This document shows positions 38,799 to 50,646 of a stretch of 64,000 nucleotides of DNA, in pieces. Position numbers and translations under genes: made by a program. Origin of the DNA: Echinococcus granulosus (lineage: Eukaryota > Platyhelminthes > Cestoda > Cyclophyllidea > Taeniidae). The notes beneath the pieces were generated by a model that saw only the letters and a list, made by a program, of their open reading frames with translations, had not been told where the DNA came from and did not search any database. Positions within the stretch are counted from its first letter, which is position 1. Each line of letters opens with the position of its first letter. The stretch is taken from NCBI RefSeq assembly GCF_000524195.1, contig NW_020170391.1, positions 253,438 through 317,437 on the forward strand, written 5' to 3'.

Positions 38799-41780
38799 TG
38801 GAAGCTAAATAATAGCAGATCATGAATAAGTGGTCGACTACGAGAGATGAGACAATTTAGAAAAAGCCTAAACGATCACTGAAAAACAATGACTAAAATA
38901 GCACAGCTCAAACTCTTAAACGAAAAGAGACTGGTGGCCAAACAAAGAACAGTAACTAAGAGGTCACCTATAAGAAAATTTTTAAGGAGAAAAAATAGGT
39001 GGACCTTTACTGACTTACAATAGGTCTCAAAATGAATCTTGATAGTTTGAAATGCCCGTCACCAACCCACAATACGGTACATGTGCGAATAATTAACCGC
39101 AGAGTACCAACAGGAGACGTGAAACAGTACTCCCAATCAGCAACAAACTAGACACCGAGAAACGTTCTGAGAAATGCACACTTAATGGAATAGGGCGGTT
39201 GGAAGTTTAAAACACTTAAATACAATAAAGAATTTATCTACAATATATTCATATTTTTACACCCGATTGTAACAATTAGCAACCAGAAGAACTTTTTTTA
39301 AAAAATGTGTGATTTTATTACTAAAAATGCCGCTAATTTAGCAGTTCAAGGATTTGACATCTAAGCAGGGTCCCATTCTTGCTCCCGAGACACTTTAATT
39401 TCGCTTTAAAGTCAGTCTAACACATTATCCTTCAAAAATAAATGGTCGAAGTAGAAACAGAGTACAGTATCACCTGACAACTACTTGTCACACTTACACA
39501 TGTGCAGCAGGGTGTACTAATGTTGTCCCGACAGTATACCTATTCACGCATTTACCACCGTGCTCTCTTGCACTCGTAGCGAGATGAGACCAAGGAATGA
39601 ATAGCACTGTAAGCTCAATGGTTGATGTTTCCCTGTAATTGGCAGGAAGGTGAACGAGGCAAACTTCATGCGTCCTGGAAGTCGCGTAACGAAGGCATAA
39701 TTCAATGAAGTGAGGAAGCTGTGTACCGTACGTACTGCATATGGAGGGTGCAGGACTCGGATTTTGCGAGCAGTTTGCCAATTTGGCAGACCTGTAATAA
39801 AGCGGTGACTGCAAATTACCTGAGGTTCTATGCAGATTTTGCCAATCATGAAACGTGAATGCAAAGGGTACCACTTTTTCAGGTGTTAATCTATTATTTT
39901 GAAATGAGGTTGCATTTTTTATAAATTTGTAGTGCTTTTCAAAAACATTTCACTTTTAGCAGATATGAATTTGTTGCCCCAGTTTTAAATTATATCAATA
40001 AAGTAGTCCCATCTAGACTTTGGATTTGCTTCCTCCTTTAGCACTGAGATAAATGTGCTTCTCTGGCTACAAATGCGTTTTAAAACCTGCTGAAATATAC
40101 TGGCAGTTTTGAGGATCATGGAAAGTGTCTAGATTAAGCACTTTGGGCAGTGGATAACCTTTGACTTGCCTTTATTTCCAAGGCCTTAGTTGGTTAAGGT
40201 TTTCCACGGAGCGCCCCAAGTACATTTATATTTTGCGGTAAACTTATCCACTTATTTGCTATCTTGCATACATGCCCAAAATCTTTGAGATAACAGCCTG
40301 GATAATGATAATGAAACCAGTTAAATACCCTCTTGATTTTCGGTGTCCCGGACTGACGCCCAAAAGTGAACTCGTAATTATGAATGCGAGCTGGGTTGTG
40401 TTTGCCAGCTTAAATGTACCCAAAGAGGTATACCATTTAGCACGTGTGAAATTGCTCTTTGGGTTGCTTTTTAAACCATTTTTGGGTCCATTTTCGCCTT
40501 AAGTAATGCACAGCTCACTCCTGCTAGATTTACATTCAAGTCTTCATTTACCCTTGCAAACTCAAACGTTTCCCATTGAAGTGCTCTGAAACAGTTGAGG
40601 TGATAGAATAGTTATTCAGTCATCCAAACTTTTGATATATATATATATATTTTTAGCTCTGTGCGCTGAATGAGTCCTAATTAATACCACTGAGTATGAT
40701 GGTTAAAAATTGCTTTTCCGCTTTTTAAGCACCGATAAAACTTCAGCCAGCACTTTAATCGAGAAAACTTCCAGATTAAAACTTCTTTCAACCTTAAATG
40801 AGCTACGGGATGTAAAAAAAGTTGTTTTTGTATATTTCCAGAAATGGGTAGCTTAGCCGCATGATTTGTCAACTAAAACACGAGCGGTTTATTCAATCTA
40901 AATGCACTTGCTAATTTTAGGCTCGAAGACATTCCAACGATATTACCTCCTTCAGAATCACTAATCCACTCAATGACTAAGTACAACACTTTAATAATTA
41001 TTTTTAAGTAAGGTGGTTTATAAATGCACATTTAATTTGGTTGAAACAATTTTTCTAAACTAGGTTAGTTAATGAAATCTGTTAGGTGCCTTCAAAAATA
41101 TCTCTTATCATGAGGAAACTGCCTAAACGTGATTAAATGAGCCTAACAGTTACTCAGTGTTGAGAACTTACATTACTATTAGAAATGGTGACACCGCCAT
41201 CATCCTCAGTCAGCATTTGAGAAATTGTAAACTATCTTCTACTCTTATGACGTCAGTCTTGCAATGTCCTCTGGTAATGCTTCATTAGCAAGAAGTAACA
41301 GCAAGTTGTGCTAACTGAGCCTAACGTTTCGAAAAATTCCTGGAAAAACCTTTTTTTGGATTTAAAATAGGTGCTTGCCTAAAAATAACCTGATAAAGAG
41401 GGGGTCTTAGTATGGGACAACGGAAACCACATAAATTACCAAGAAGTAGCACACCGAACTCACATAGTTTGAAGTAGCTGCAATGTGCGCTTAATGTCTG
41501 ATCCAATTAATTGAAATAGCTACTGAGACCTGAAACCTGGGAGTACGCTATGCCATCGTTTCCTCAGAGGTTTAGTTTCATTACAAACGCCATCAGGTCT
41601 TTTGATTTTATAAATCAGCCACAAGGACTTTGCAATGAGTTTCTGATCTCTTATTTGAGAAGTTGGAACTGCAAAAAAATGTACACTTTAGATACAAAAC
41701 TATGGTTAATAGCCGGAGCATTCAAATTTGCACCGAAGTGCAAGGGTCATCATCCAGGGCGCCGGTGACGCGGTATTCCC
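38799..41780. other. Intergenic region between divergent SEH1 and PLOD copy A
   Basis: SEH1 reads left and PLOD copy A reads right from here. No coding region is recognised; the longest open frame (39494-39874, minus, 126 codons) has no domain. The + strand composition changes from A-rich to T-rich near 39.2 kb. An (AT)8 microsatellite lies at 40635-40650. Confidence 0.55.
40635..40650. repeat. (AT)8 microsatellite
   Basis: Sixteen bases of uninterrupted AT dinucleotide repeat followed by a short T run. It lies in intergenic DNA and no function is implied. Confidence 0.9.
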
Positions 41781-41790
41781 AGCTCACCGA

Positions 41791-41910
41791 CCAATAAGCG
41801 TGCGAGGTTTAAAGGTGAGGGAATGGAAGCGCAACCAATTGGCACCTCCCACCTGACGACAGGGCATATAAGCATTGCTATCGCACCGCTGTCCCAACTG
41901 ATCCAACGCC
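41791..41910 (+). promoter_or_regulatory. PLOD copy A promoter: two CCAAT boxes and a TATA-like box
   Basis: CCAAT occurs at 41791-41795 and 41835-41839. A TATA-like CATATAAG lies at 41865-41872, 39 bases before the ATG, which leaves a leader of only a few bases. The block is GC-richer than the DNA on either side. The same arrangement precedes PLOD copy B, so it is probably an inherited core promoter. Confidence 0.55.
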
Positions 41911-44900
41911 ATGGTCACACCGGTCTCCCTATTAGTCAGCATGCTGTGCGTGACCTCCACTCTCTCGGCTCCCGGTTGGTCAATGCGTATTTTTCTTGCC
42001 GGCAATGTTACGTACTAAACTTCGTTACATTAAGTGCTCTGTGTCAATTTTTCTCAATTTTTCTCTTTAAACAGCGAGTTCTTCCGATAACCTCAGAAGG
42101 AGGTTGTTTTGAAGTTAAAAATGTCAAATAATCTTCTCCATTTTTACTATTATAAAGCATTTTAAATCAATTTTATTAAAAAATACTGTGAAAACCGATA
42201 AATAATTTTGGCGCAGTTGCTTCATTAATTGTTTCCGTTTTAATCTGTATGATATCAGTTTGTACACTATTAATCGAAGTTTGCTTAAATCGGGCACCTA
42301 CTGCAGAGTATAATAGAAGGCGCATGAAATGCAACTCTCTTGGATATGATTTACTCAAAAGTGGCTGCACTGATGTCACTTAAAACGATTCAACCCATGG
42401 TTCACACAACTATGACCCAAATGTATTAGGAACGTTTTGTTCAAATATCACTATTAATGAGTTGCCTTAGTTTTCATAAATTTCAATGATATCGTTGATT
42501 TGGGTGTCATTGCTGGTATTGGTTCCATGTAAACGCCTATTTTATAATGCAAAGAACTGTCGTTTCTAGGTTGCTCCACTTTTTGCGTCACAACTGCTCA
42601 TTCAAGAAAGATTTGGTTGGAGCCATAGGACCTTTTTCACAACTGTAGTCTGACTGACCAATTTTTAGAAAGTCTTGATCACATCCCCTTCAGGCAAAAA
42701 ATAACGGTATTCATTACTATCCTTTAAAAGAATTACAGTTTGATAAATCACAATGGCTTTGAGGCGATAGAGCTATTGATGATGTGTGCTAACTTGGTCT
42801 AAATTACCTTACTACAGCCCTACAAGTGATAGGCCTGAGAGGAGCACCTGATGATGCGAGTGAACGGTGCAAGCGTTCTGCTGATGTGTTTGGCTACTAC
42901 TACACGGAAATCGACCTCTCCGACTTTGGTCGCACGCCCGATGAGGTGAAAGACGAAGTGAAACTGGCCAAAGTTAAACAGGCAGTTGAAAACAGCGACA
43001 GTGAATATGTGCTCATTATTGACAGGTGAACAGCACGTGATTTGCAGTTGTGCGAACGGCTAGGATTATTGTTTTTTTCAAATTTTATATTCGAATATGG
43101 CTTAAAGCATATCCTTCTCATTCCGCTTTACAGCCACTTATCAATTCTCATTGGGCGACCGAACGATCTTATTCAAACAGCTGAAAATCTTAGAGCTGAC
43201 TACATCTTCATTGCCGGGGTAAATTTTCGTTCGTTTTTGACTCCCACACAAAGTGGATTTAAGTCATAGGCAATTGTTTAGTTCATTCACATGTTCCGTT
43301 CCAAAAAATTCCACATAAGAAAACTATCCGATTTTTTTCGCTATTAGACGTCAATGAAAAAAAATATGTAGTGAATGCTAAGCAAGAGATTCACAATTAA
43401 CAAATATTTTATTCGACTTGCAAACCTCTGCATTCAGCGCTTTTTAATTTGAAATATGTTTAATGCTGACAGGACTCCGCAAGCGCAGATGAAAAACCCA
43501 AGCCTGAAGCCATGTTCTATGGCCTCTTCACACGCACCAAACTGCTTCATGAAGCCATTCCAAGACCCCCACCAATGCTTAACAAAGACTATGTTAAGTC
43601 TTACTTAGAAGGAATCGAAAAAGTAAGTTTTGGATAAATTCATTCCAGTGACGTCAAAAATGCACAAAATAAACGGCACAGTCTTATCTATTCATTTTAG
43701 CAATCAGCCTCCGTTTTAATGGACACATCGTCCAATTTCTTTCAGCAAATTACCACAGATGCTGGTAAGCAGGGAAACTACACAATTCCCCCATGCTATG
43801 TCTTCCTGCAATACACATATAAGGTATTTATTTTCCTTCAGCAGATCTAAACATTCGTTTTGAACACGACCGAGGCTATATCCAAAACGTTCGCACTGAT
43901 ACAGTACCCGTAGTTGCCGTGGCTGCGAACGATCATGTATCAAAGGTAAGGAGCATAAGGTTGAGAGTCTTTATGCACTACGTTCATGTAGATATTAAAT
44001 TAGGAGGTGAGTGTGCACTCAACTTCCGTTGGTCATCTGTGTCCTAAGGCATGGGCACTAGCAAATGCATTGCGGTGACCTTGGGAGGGTGCCACGAATC
44101 ACCGACGTGGCACATCTTGCCCCCAGGACACGTGGTGCTGCCTTATAACGCTGGCCAGCTTGCTTACGTGGCACGCAGATGCCTGCAAATGGGCGTTCTG
44201 CCACGGTAGATAGGAATTCCTGTCTTAACGGTTAGAATAAATACAGATTTATTGATAATCACCCAAGTACCCATTTCCACAATACTGTATAATGACGTTG
44301 CTATAAGCATGGTACCAAAAATAAGAAAATATCACTTTTTCTGCTTAATTAAATCTTAAGACAAATAGATGTGCTTGAGATGTACTACTTATTTAACACC
44401 TTTTAGAGGGAACTAAATGGAGTGAGCAATTATCTGACACGTTCTTGGTCTCCTGAAACCGGATGTCAAATTTGTGATGAAGACAGAATTGACCTTGAGA
44501 AACTTCAGGTAATGCAGAAAATTGGACGGTTCATGTATTTAGATTGTCGTGATTAAAATTTACTCCAAATAACTGAATGTTTTACTTTAGTATCTGCCCT
44601 ACATCACGTTTGGACTAACTACAACAATCATTTTCCCTTCCCCTATAGTGAATCTCAATTTATTTACTTATGTAGCTTCAACAAATATCTCTTTTTTTTA
44701 AAGTAATGTAATCCCATTTACTGGTAGCTAAATAAGAAGAGCTCCATATTTATGTGTAGGAATAAAGCAACGTTCCCATTTCACTTCTTTAGGCTGATGA
44801 CTATCCAGTAGTGATGCTTGGCGTCTTCATCGTCCGTCCAACTCCATTCCTCGAATCTTTTTTCAAGCGCCTAGCGAATCTCGATTATCCCAAGAGCCAC

Positions 44901-46973
44901 ATTCATCTTATAACCTTCTGCGCAGTAAGTTGAACATACTGCCCTCTGTGTAATGCGCTGAAGCGAGATTCTGCCGAACCCCAATGGCCCCTCATTCAAT
45001 TTTAGATACCGGAACAACAAAAGTTTGTCGACGACTTTCTGGACAAACATGGTTCACACTACCGATCAGTTGAAGAAATTGGTTCCGACTTGTACAAGGA
45101 ACAAGATAAGGTATTCCTGCACGTAGCGTAAGTGTGTATTGGACATTATTTTTTCTTAAATTTGAAGGTTAAAAATAATCCTTATAAATGTCTTTCCTCT
45201 TAATCGCTGTAGAAATATGTGTCTCGAAAGGCCCGAATGCCAGAACCTCTTCTATGCTGAGGGAACTGCCCAGTTTACGTGGCCAGGAACACTCAAACAT
45301 CTCGTGTCAACCAATCGTAGTGTAGTGGCTCCTCTTATGACTCGTCACAATGCCTTCTGGTCAACTTTCTGGGGAGATATCGCTGATGATGGGTCATACA
45401 AACGATCCAATGATTACTTTGAAATTGTTGAACGTCGCAAACGGTGAGTTGCATCATCGCATAACAAGTGTTCAAAATCTTCTGACATTTGAAGGAAGAA
45501 GACTTTATTCCTGAGTAGTTTTAATGACGCTGCTGTGGACTACCTTGCTAGTAATTTTTCCCTACCAAATTTAAAATTGTATTAAATATCGCTCATAAAA
45601 ATCAAGGCTGGTGTATAATGTAATGTAGCTGCATGATGATATTTCTCAATTATTCGTTTATAATATTGTAACGAAGGAATTCTGAGCATGTTTCTGTTAA
45701 GAGTTATTAAGTCATAAGTTTCATTTATTTTAAAGGGGTTTGTGGAACGTTCCGTTGGTTGGATCCACTTTCCTGTTGAGTCGATGGGCGTTGTCGGAAA
45801 TCACAAGCGACTTTATCGAGGAGCAATTCTTTTATCTGTCCCTCACCTCTACAACAACCAAAAAAGTTTGTTTGAAGCTGCCTATCTGTCTTATTTGTAA
45901 TTAAATTTGTATTTTCCTTACAGAACGTCTTTATGTATGTCGATAACCGCGTTCAATTTGGTCGTCTCACCAATCCCACTACCTTTGGCCTCGTTCACCT
46001 ACACAACGATTTGTGGCAACTCTTCGACAATCCTGTTGTAAGTATTCATTCCACAAACAAGTAATCACTCTATTGAACAGAGTTAAATTCTAGCCAAAAT
46101 ATCAAGAAGTACTTACCTACCCAAAATGAAGGAAGATCCCTAAGTGTTTAGACCAATCAGTTACTTACTTAACAATACTGCACGAAGCATTAACTCAGAA
46201 AGTCTGTTTTCCGATAGACAGTTAAAAAAATGAATGGATTAAGTAAACATTCAATTGTTTGCACTTGCATACCTTTGCAGGACTGGGAGGAATCCTACAT
46301 TCACCCCGACTACTACAAGTTCACTAATAAATCCATCACGAAGGACGACTTTGAGCAGCCATGCCAAGACGTCTTCTGGATGCCTCTGATGTCTGAGCTC
46401 TTTTGTCGACAGTTGGTGGAAGAAATGGAACACTATGGCAAGTGGTCTGACGGCTCCAACTATGACGCTCGTCTAGAGAGTGGCTACGAGGCCGTCCCAA
46501 CTCGCGATATCCATATGCGCCAGATTGATTGGGAAGAGCATTGGCTCCACGTACTTCGCACCTATGTGTATCCTATTCAACTGAAACTATGGGAAGGATA
46601 TAACGAAAAGGTAGGTATTTTGGATTCTTGAGTGCACTTGTCATTTCTATTTCCTTACGCTAAACGACAGACTGTACCGTTCTTTTTTAAGCCATGGGCA
46701 AGAATGAACTTTGTTGTGCGCTACAAGCCCGGTGAACAGGCTTCTCTCCGATTCCATCACGATGCCTCCACCTACACCCTGGACATGGCCCTCAATCGAG
46801 CTCATGTCGATTATGAGGGTGGCGGTGTGCATTTCCTTCGTTATGGTTGCAAACTCGTGGACACCCGCGTGGGTTGGCCACTCATCTTCCCCGGCCGACT
46901 GACTCACCTGCACGAGGGCATGGAGACCACGAGTGGCATTCGTTACATCTTCGTCACCTTTGTCAATCCCTAA
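41911..46973 (+). CDS. PLOD: PLOD copy A: procollagen-lysine 2-oxoglutarate 5-dioxygenase, 14 exons
   Basis: Hydroxylates collagen lysines in the endoplasmic reticulum using Fe(II), 2-oxoglutarate, O2 and ascorbate. Exons: 41911-41974, 42818-43025, 43134-43218, 43473-43622, 43701-43764, 43845-43945, 44407-44508, 44793-44924, 45006-45127, 45213-45443, 45736-45865, 45924-46037, 46281-46610, 46692-46973; 704 residues. Residues 1-20 are a signal peptide ([20 protein letters not shown]). Then come a reduced glycosyltransferase domain to about 225, the accessory domain ([33 protein letters not shown]) and the C-terminal dioxygenase domain. His633-x-Asp635 and His685 are the iron ligands and Arg695 binds 2-oxoglutarate, all intact. 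In the first domain the DxxD motif reads Asp90-Ser-His-Leu93, so the second Asp is lost. The last exon is one piece here but two in copies B and C. Exon 1 has a weak donor (GTTGGT). Confidence 0.94.
43946..44406 (+). promoter_or_regulatory. PLOD copy A intron 6 with three ACGTGG motifs
   Basis: ACGTGG occurs at 44105-44110, 44130-44135 and 44166-44171, within 67 bases, with CCACG on the opposite sense nearby. ACGTG is the core of hypoxia-response elements, and TGACGTGG/CCACG are cores of unfolded-protein-response elements. The surrounding 200 bases are GC-rich for an intron and could instead be a dispersed repeat that carries these words. Confidence 0.25.
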
Positions 46974-47266
46974 TTCCCATCTCATTCAGGGCCTCTATTC
47001 CTACTTCTTCTAAATCACACAAATCTACTATAAAAGATAAACATTACAAATCTATGTGAGAAAATTTTTTGCTTTGCTTCGTGTTGATTTTAATGTGTGC
47101 TTGATGTTAGATTTGTGAACTGTACAGGAAAGAGAGTGAATTTGTTTTTATTCAATGCAATAATGTTTTTGTCGAGGTCAAGTTCCGTTGGAGATAGTTA
47201 AATTGAATTCCCCATTATATTGAAGTATAACAGTCTTGTTGAATTTCGAAGTTCTAGCCAGACTGA

Positions 47267-47272
47267 AATAAA
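47267..47272 (+). terminator. Polyadenylation signal of PLOD copy A
   Basis: AATAAA is 294 bases after the stop codon, in AT-rich sequence with no other plausible hexamer closer to the stop. This fits an ordinary 3' untranslated region. Confidence 0.55.
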
Positions 47273-47279
47273 ATTGAAA

Positions 47280-50200
47280 TGAATCGGCATAACTTTGAAG
47301 TATCTCAGCAATTTATCGCAAATTTTATTACCCTTAAAAAGGGAAATTAGGAGTTGTTTTTAAGCCTATGATCGTTTATTCCTTTGTGACAAATATCGTA
47401 TATGAAAACTCCCCAAAAAGTTCTTCTAAGAGACTTATGAATATAATTTCTACCCATGTCATGAGATCATTCTAGGTAAATCCTTACATCAAACAAACAG
47501 AGACTAACAAACGACTAAAGTAGCTTTAATAGTTTAAAACTCAAAATTAACTTACTGAAGTGGGACATTTTCATTAAACATTCATTGAAAGAAACACTTC
47601 ATTGTAAGTTTTCTATACTAGTCCAGTATACTGCTAAGGCATCTGATCGAATTTTAAAAAACCACGCCCAGCTTTCGTGAGGTGAGGAGAGACGCAGATA
47701 AACAGGAATACCGCATTGTGCGAGGATTCTTTATTCCCGTAGACAGCGCACCAGTCACTAAAGTATACTGATTGCTTACAGAGAAAGGTTTCGGTACAGT
47801 AGATGATTGAAGGTAGCAAAGCAAAGTTTTGGACCTTCTATTCCCTGGGTCAATGTCTTACATCCACTGCACTGTGACATTAAGCAAATGACAGCTGTAA
47901 GAACGCATGATTTGTAGTGTTTAATGCCTAACTGCTCACGGACCACCGGAGGGGTGTTTATCCCAAAAGCAATTTTAGAATTTTAGATTTCTTAAATCGG
48001 ACTGCTTTGCTATTACTCCAGGTGAATTCAATTGTGATGACACCAAAATATGGAAAACTATGCATTACCTTTAAACACTCGGTTGCTGTAGCACGTATAT
48101 GAAAATGTGTCTTAGCGCTCCTTCGCCTTTAGATTTAGCTCCGAAATAGCTCTGATGGATACCTAACCTTGTGAAAAATTAGACGAATTTTCCAGTGATC
48201 TAACCGTGATTAATACACTTTCCGGAAAGTACAGGTTCAATATCTTACCTATCAGGGCACTTTGAATACCATTGCTTGAAAACTCATTTGCGACAAATCG
48301 AAGTGTAACTTCTATCTCCTGCCCTTACTTAAACGCATCAAGCAGTTTACTTTATCTCTGCTAGTACTAAATTCTAATGCCGCGGTCTCAATTGTTTCAT
48401 ATCCGATCCTGAAAGGCTGTCGTCACTAGTAAACTGGTCTTCACCAACTAACTTACGCAAATTCCATTCTGTTCTTAGTGTGTTTGATACTATTCTTGTT
48501 TATGCATGGCTTTATTCAACATACTGGCTGTTTAGTTAATTTTTTCTTAATAGACTGATTATAAAAGACTATTCACGCTTTATCTTGTTTCCAGTTAGCT
48601 TACGCACGGAAACCCTTTTTCGTGAAGGATTATTTTGCTCTAGAACAATATGGTAGTCCTGTTATATGTCTCTCTTTGTCTCACGAAAGCTGAAGGTGGC
48701 TAGCAGTATACGGGAGCTTTAAATGATTATGTAAATATCTTTTTTGGACTCCTTTCACCATTTCCACCCATCATGAGTCATAGAAGCTTTTGCAATATCC
48801 CACAGCATCTCTAGCCCAGTCATTTGCAGCTATGATGCAGCGTTGGAGCACGGAATTGGTATCTCACAACCNNNNNNNNNNNNNNNNNNNNNNNNNNNNN
48901 NNNNNNNNNNNNNNNNNNNNNNNNNNNNNNNNNNNNNNNNNNNNNNNNNNNNNNNNNNNNNNNNNNNNNNNCAGAACTTGTTGGTGTAGCATAGAAAAGC
49001 TGCTCATTGCATGCCTTCACCGGACAGAGTCAAACGCATTTCTTTAGGGCACCTTGATTATGCATTAGCCTTAGATAGGTCATCCTAGCAACATATTCTT
49101 TAAAATATGCGACATTATTAATGTTACCAGCATGGTTGTTTCTTCTACTGAAAGTCACACGGTGAATATTCTTTATTGGAGCAGATCCATCTCATCCTCG
49201 ACAGAGTCGAGCTAATGACAACACTCCTGATTTTTAAATTTCTAGTAAACTGTTTGTAGATAAAGGCATTTAAATGCAGAGGACGCAATTTCTGAAGAAG
49301 CTTTTATTAGACGATCTGAACGGTTGAAAACAAAACCACGACAATAATACGGCCATTTCGGGCTCATTCAACGCGTAAAGGGGGCGATAGACCAAATTAA
49401 AACCTACTTTTCTTTTCCATCTTTTGCGACAACTTTGGTACTGTCTAATTCTGCATTTAGCTCGTCTCCACTACACGAATGTACGTGTCAGTTGGGTCGA
49501 TTTTCTTGCTAAGGTTGCCACGCAAAAGCCATACACTAAAAAACATCGCATAAAGTCTTGAAATGTTTTGCAAGTAATTTTGTTGGCACTTCCGTAATTT
49601 TCGATGGAAGTTTCAATGCAAGCGTTGATTATTCGTGACTGATAACCTGAGATTTTGTGGGGAGCTAATGGGAATTGACATATTGCTCCTACTGTTTAGG
49701 TACTTCATGCAATATATCTCCCTTTATCACTCTTTAATTATTCTCTTTGTGTTTAAAAATGGAGTATACCTGTTATTTTTTAGTTCAAATTTTGTGAAAT
49801 AATCCAAATGAAAGTCTAACAGCAACAGCAGTATAGGTTGTTTTGTAGTTCATACTACGAATTTCCTTTGATGTGGGTCAGACAATGTTGACGAAAGTGT
49901 TTCAAATCAGAATCTAAGAAAGAGGTACAGCTATTACGACTTTAAGGAGCAAAATTAAAAAAAATTGGGTTCGGAAAAATGAAAGCAAATTATAGACTGG
50001 GCACAGATGTAAATGTGCTGTAGATGTCTCCAGCCCCAGAAGAACGCCCCTGTTTGATTTTCTAGAGGTTTTGATTAATACCTAATCTCCGTACACCCTG
50101 TAGAGTCATTCTCCTAATCAGTCCTTCCTGACGGGCTCATATTAGGCAGATGTACTCCATGCATACTAAGTCACTGGAATTTCGAGGTCAGTCAGTTGTT

Positions 50201-50640
50201 AGAACTCCACGAGACTACAGCCACAGAATCACAAGCAGATTTTACACTAGGACAGTCTTTTGCTTGCCAGGCTCCGACCAGGCGCTTGCGGACCGCACCC
50301 CCCTTCGCGTACTTGTTTGTGCGGGGGCGACAACTTCAGTAAATCTTTAATAACTTTAGCCAATCCCGTTTGAGGTACATTGACAAATTCGCCAACATTC
50401 TAAAGTGAGTGAATTTCAGCATATGCCAAGTTTGGAATAAACACGACGGCGCCCTCTGTATTAACTCACTAGAAAATTACTGATCCATCAGGAAAACATC
50501 GCGCGTTCTCTGAATAAATCATCAGTTATTACAACATTTTTTCAAAACACGAGTATTACAAGTGAAATTAACTTTATCAAATAACTAGTAGAGTGTAATA
50601 AAATGAGAGAGTTATTGTAAGAAAGGGTAGGAAGAAAATA
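47280..50640. other. Region between convergent PLOD copies A and B, with one gap
   Basis: No gene is recognised. Short open frames (47634-47819 minus; 48790-49047 plus, which spans the Ns; 50150-50350 plus) have no domain and no linking splice sites. The sequence is AT-rich intergenic or downstream DNA. Confidence 0.55.
48872..48971. other. Assembly gap (100 N)
   Basis: Exactly 100 undetermined bases between PLOD copies A and B. The true distance, and possibly the relative orientation of the flanking contigs, is therefore not certain from the sequence alone. Confidence 0.99.
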
Positions 50641-50646
50641 AGAGGA

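Noticed and set aside
39494..39874. 126-codon open frame on the minus strand
   Set aside because: No domain, no neighbouring exons with matching phase, and composition like translated AT-rich DNA; most likely chance.
46647..46985. 112-codon frame antisense to the last exon of PLOD copy A
   Set aside because: Shadow of a conserved coding exon; the plus strand carries the dioxygenase motifs.
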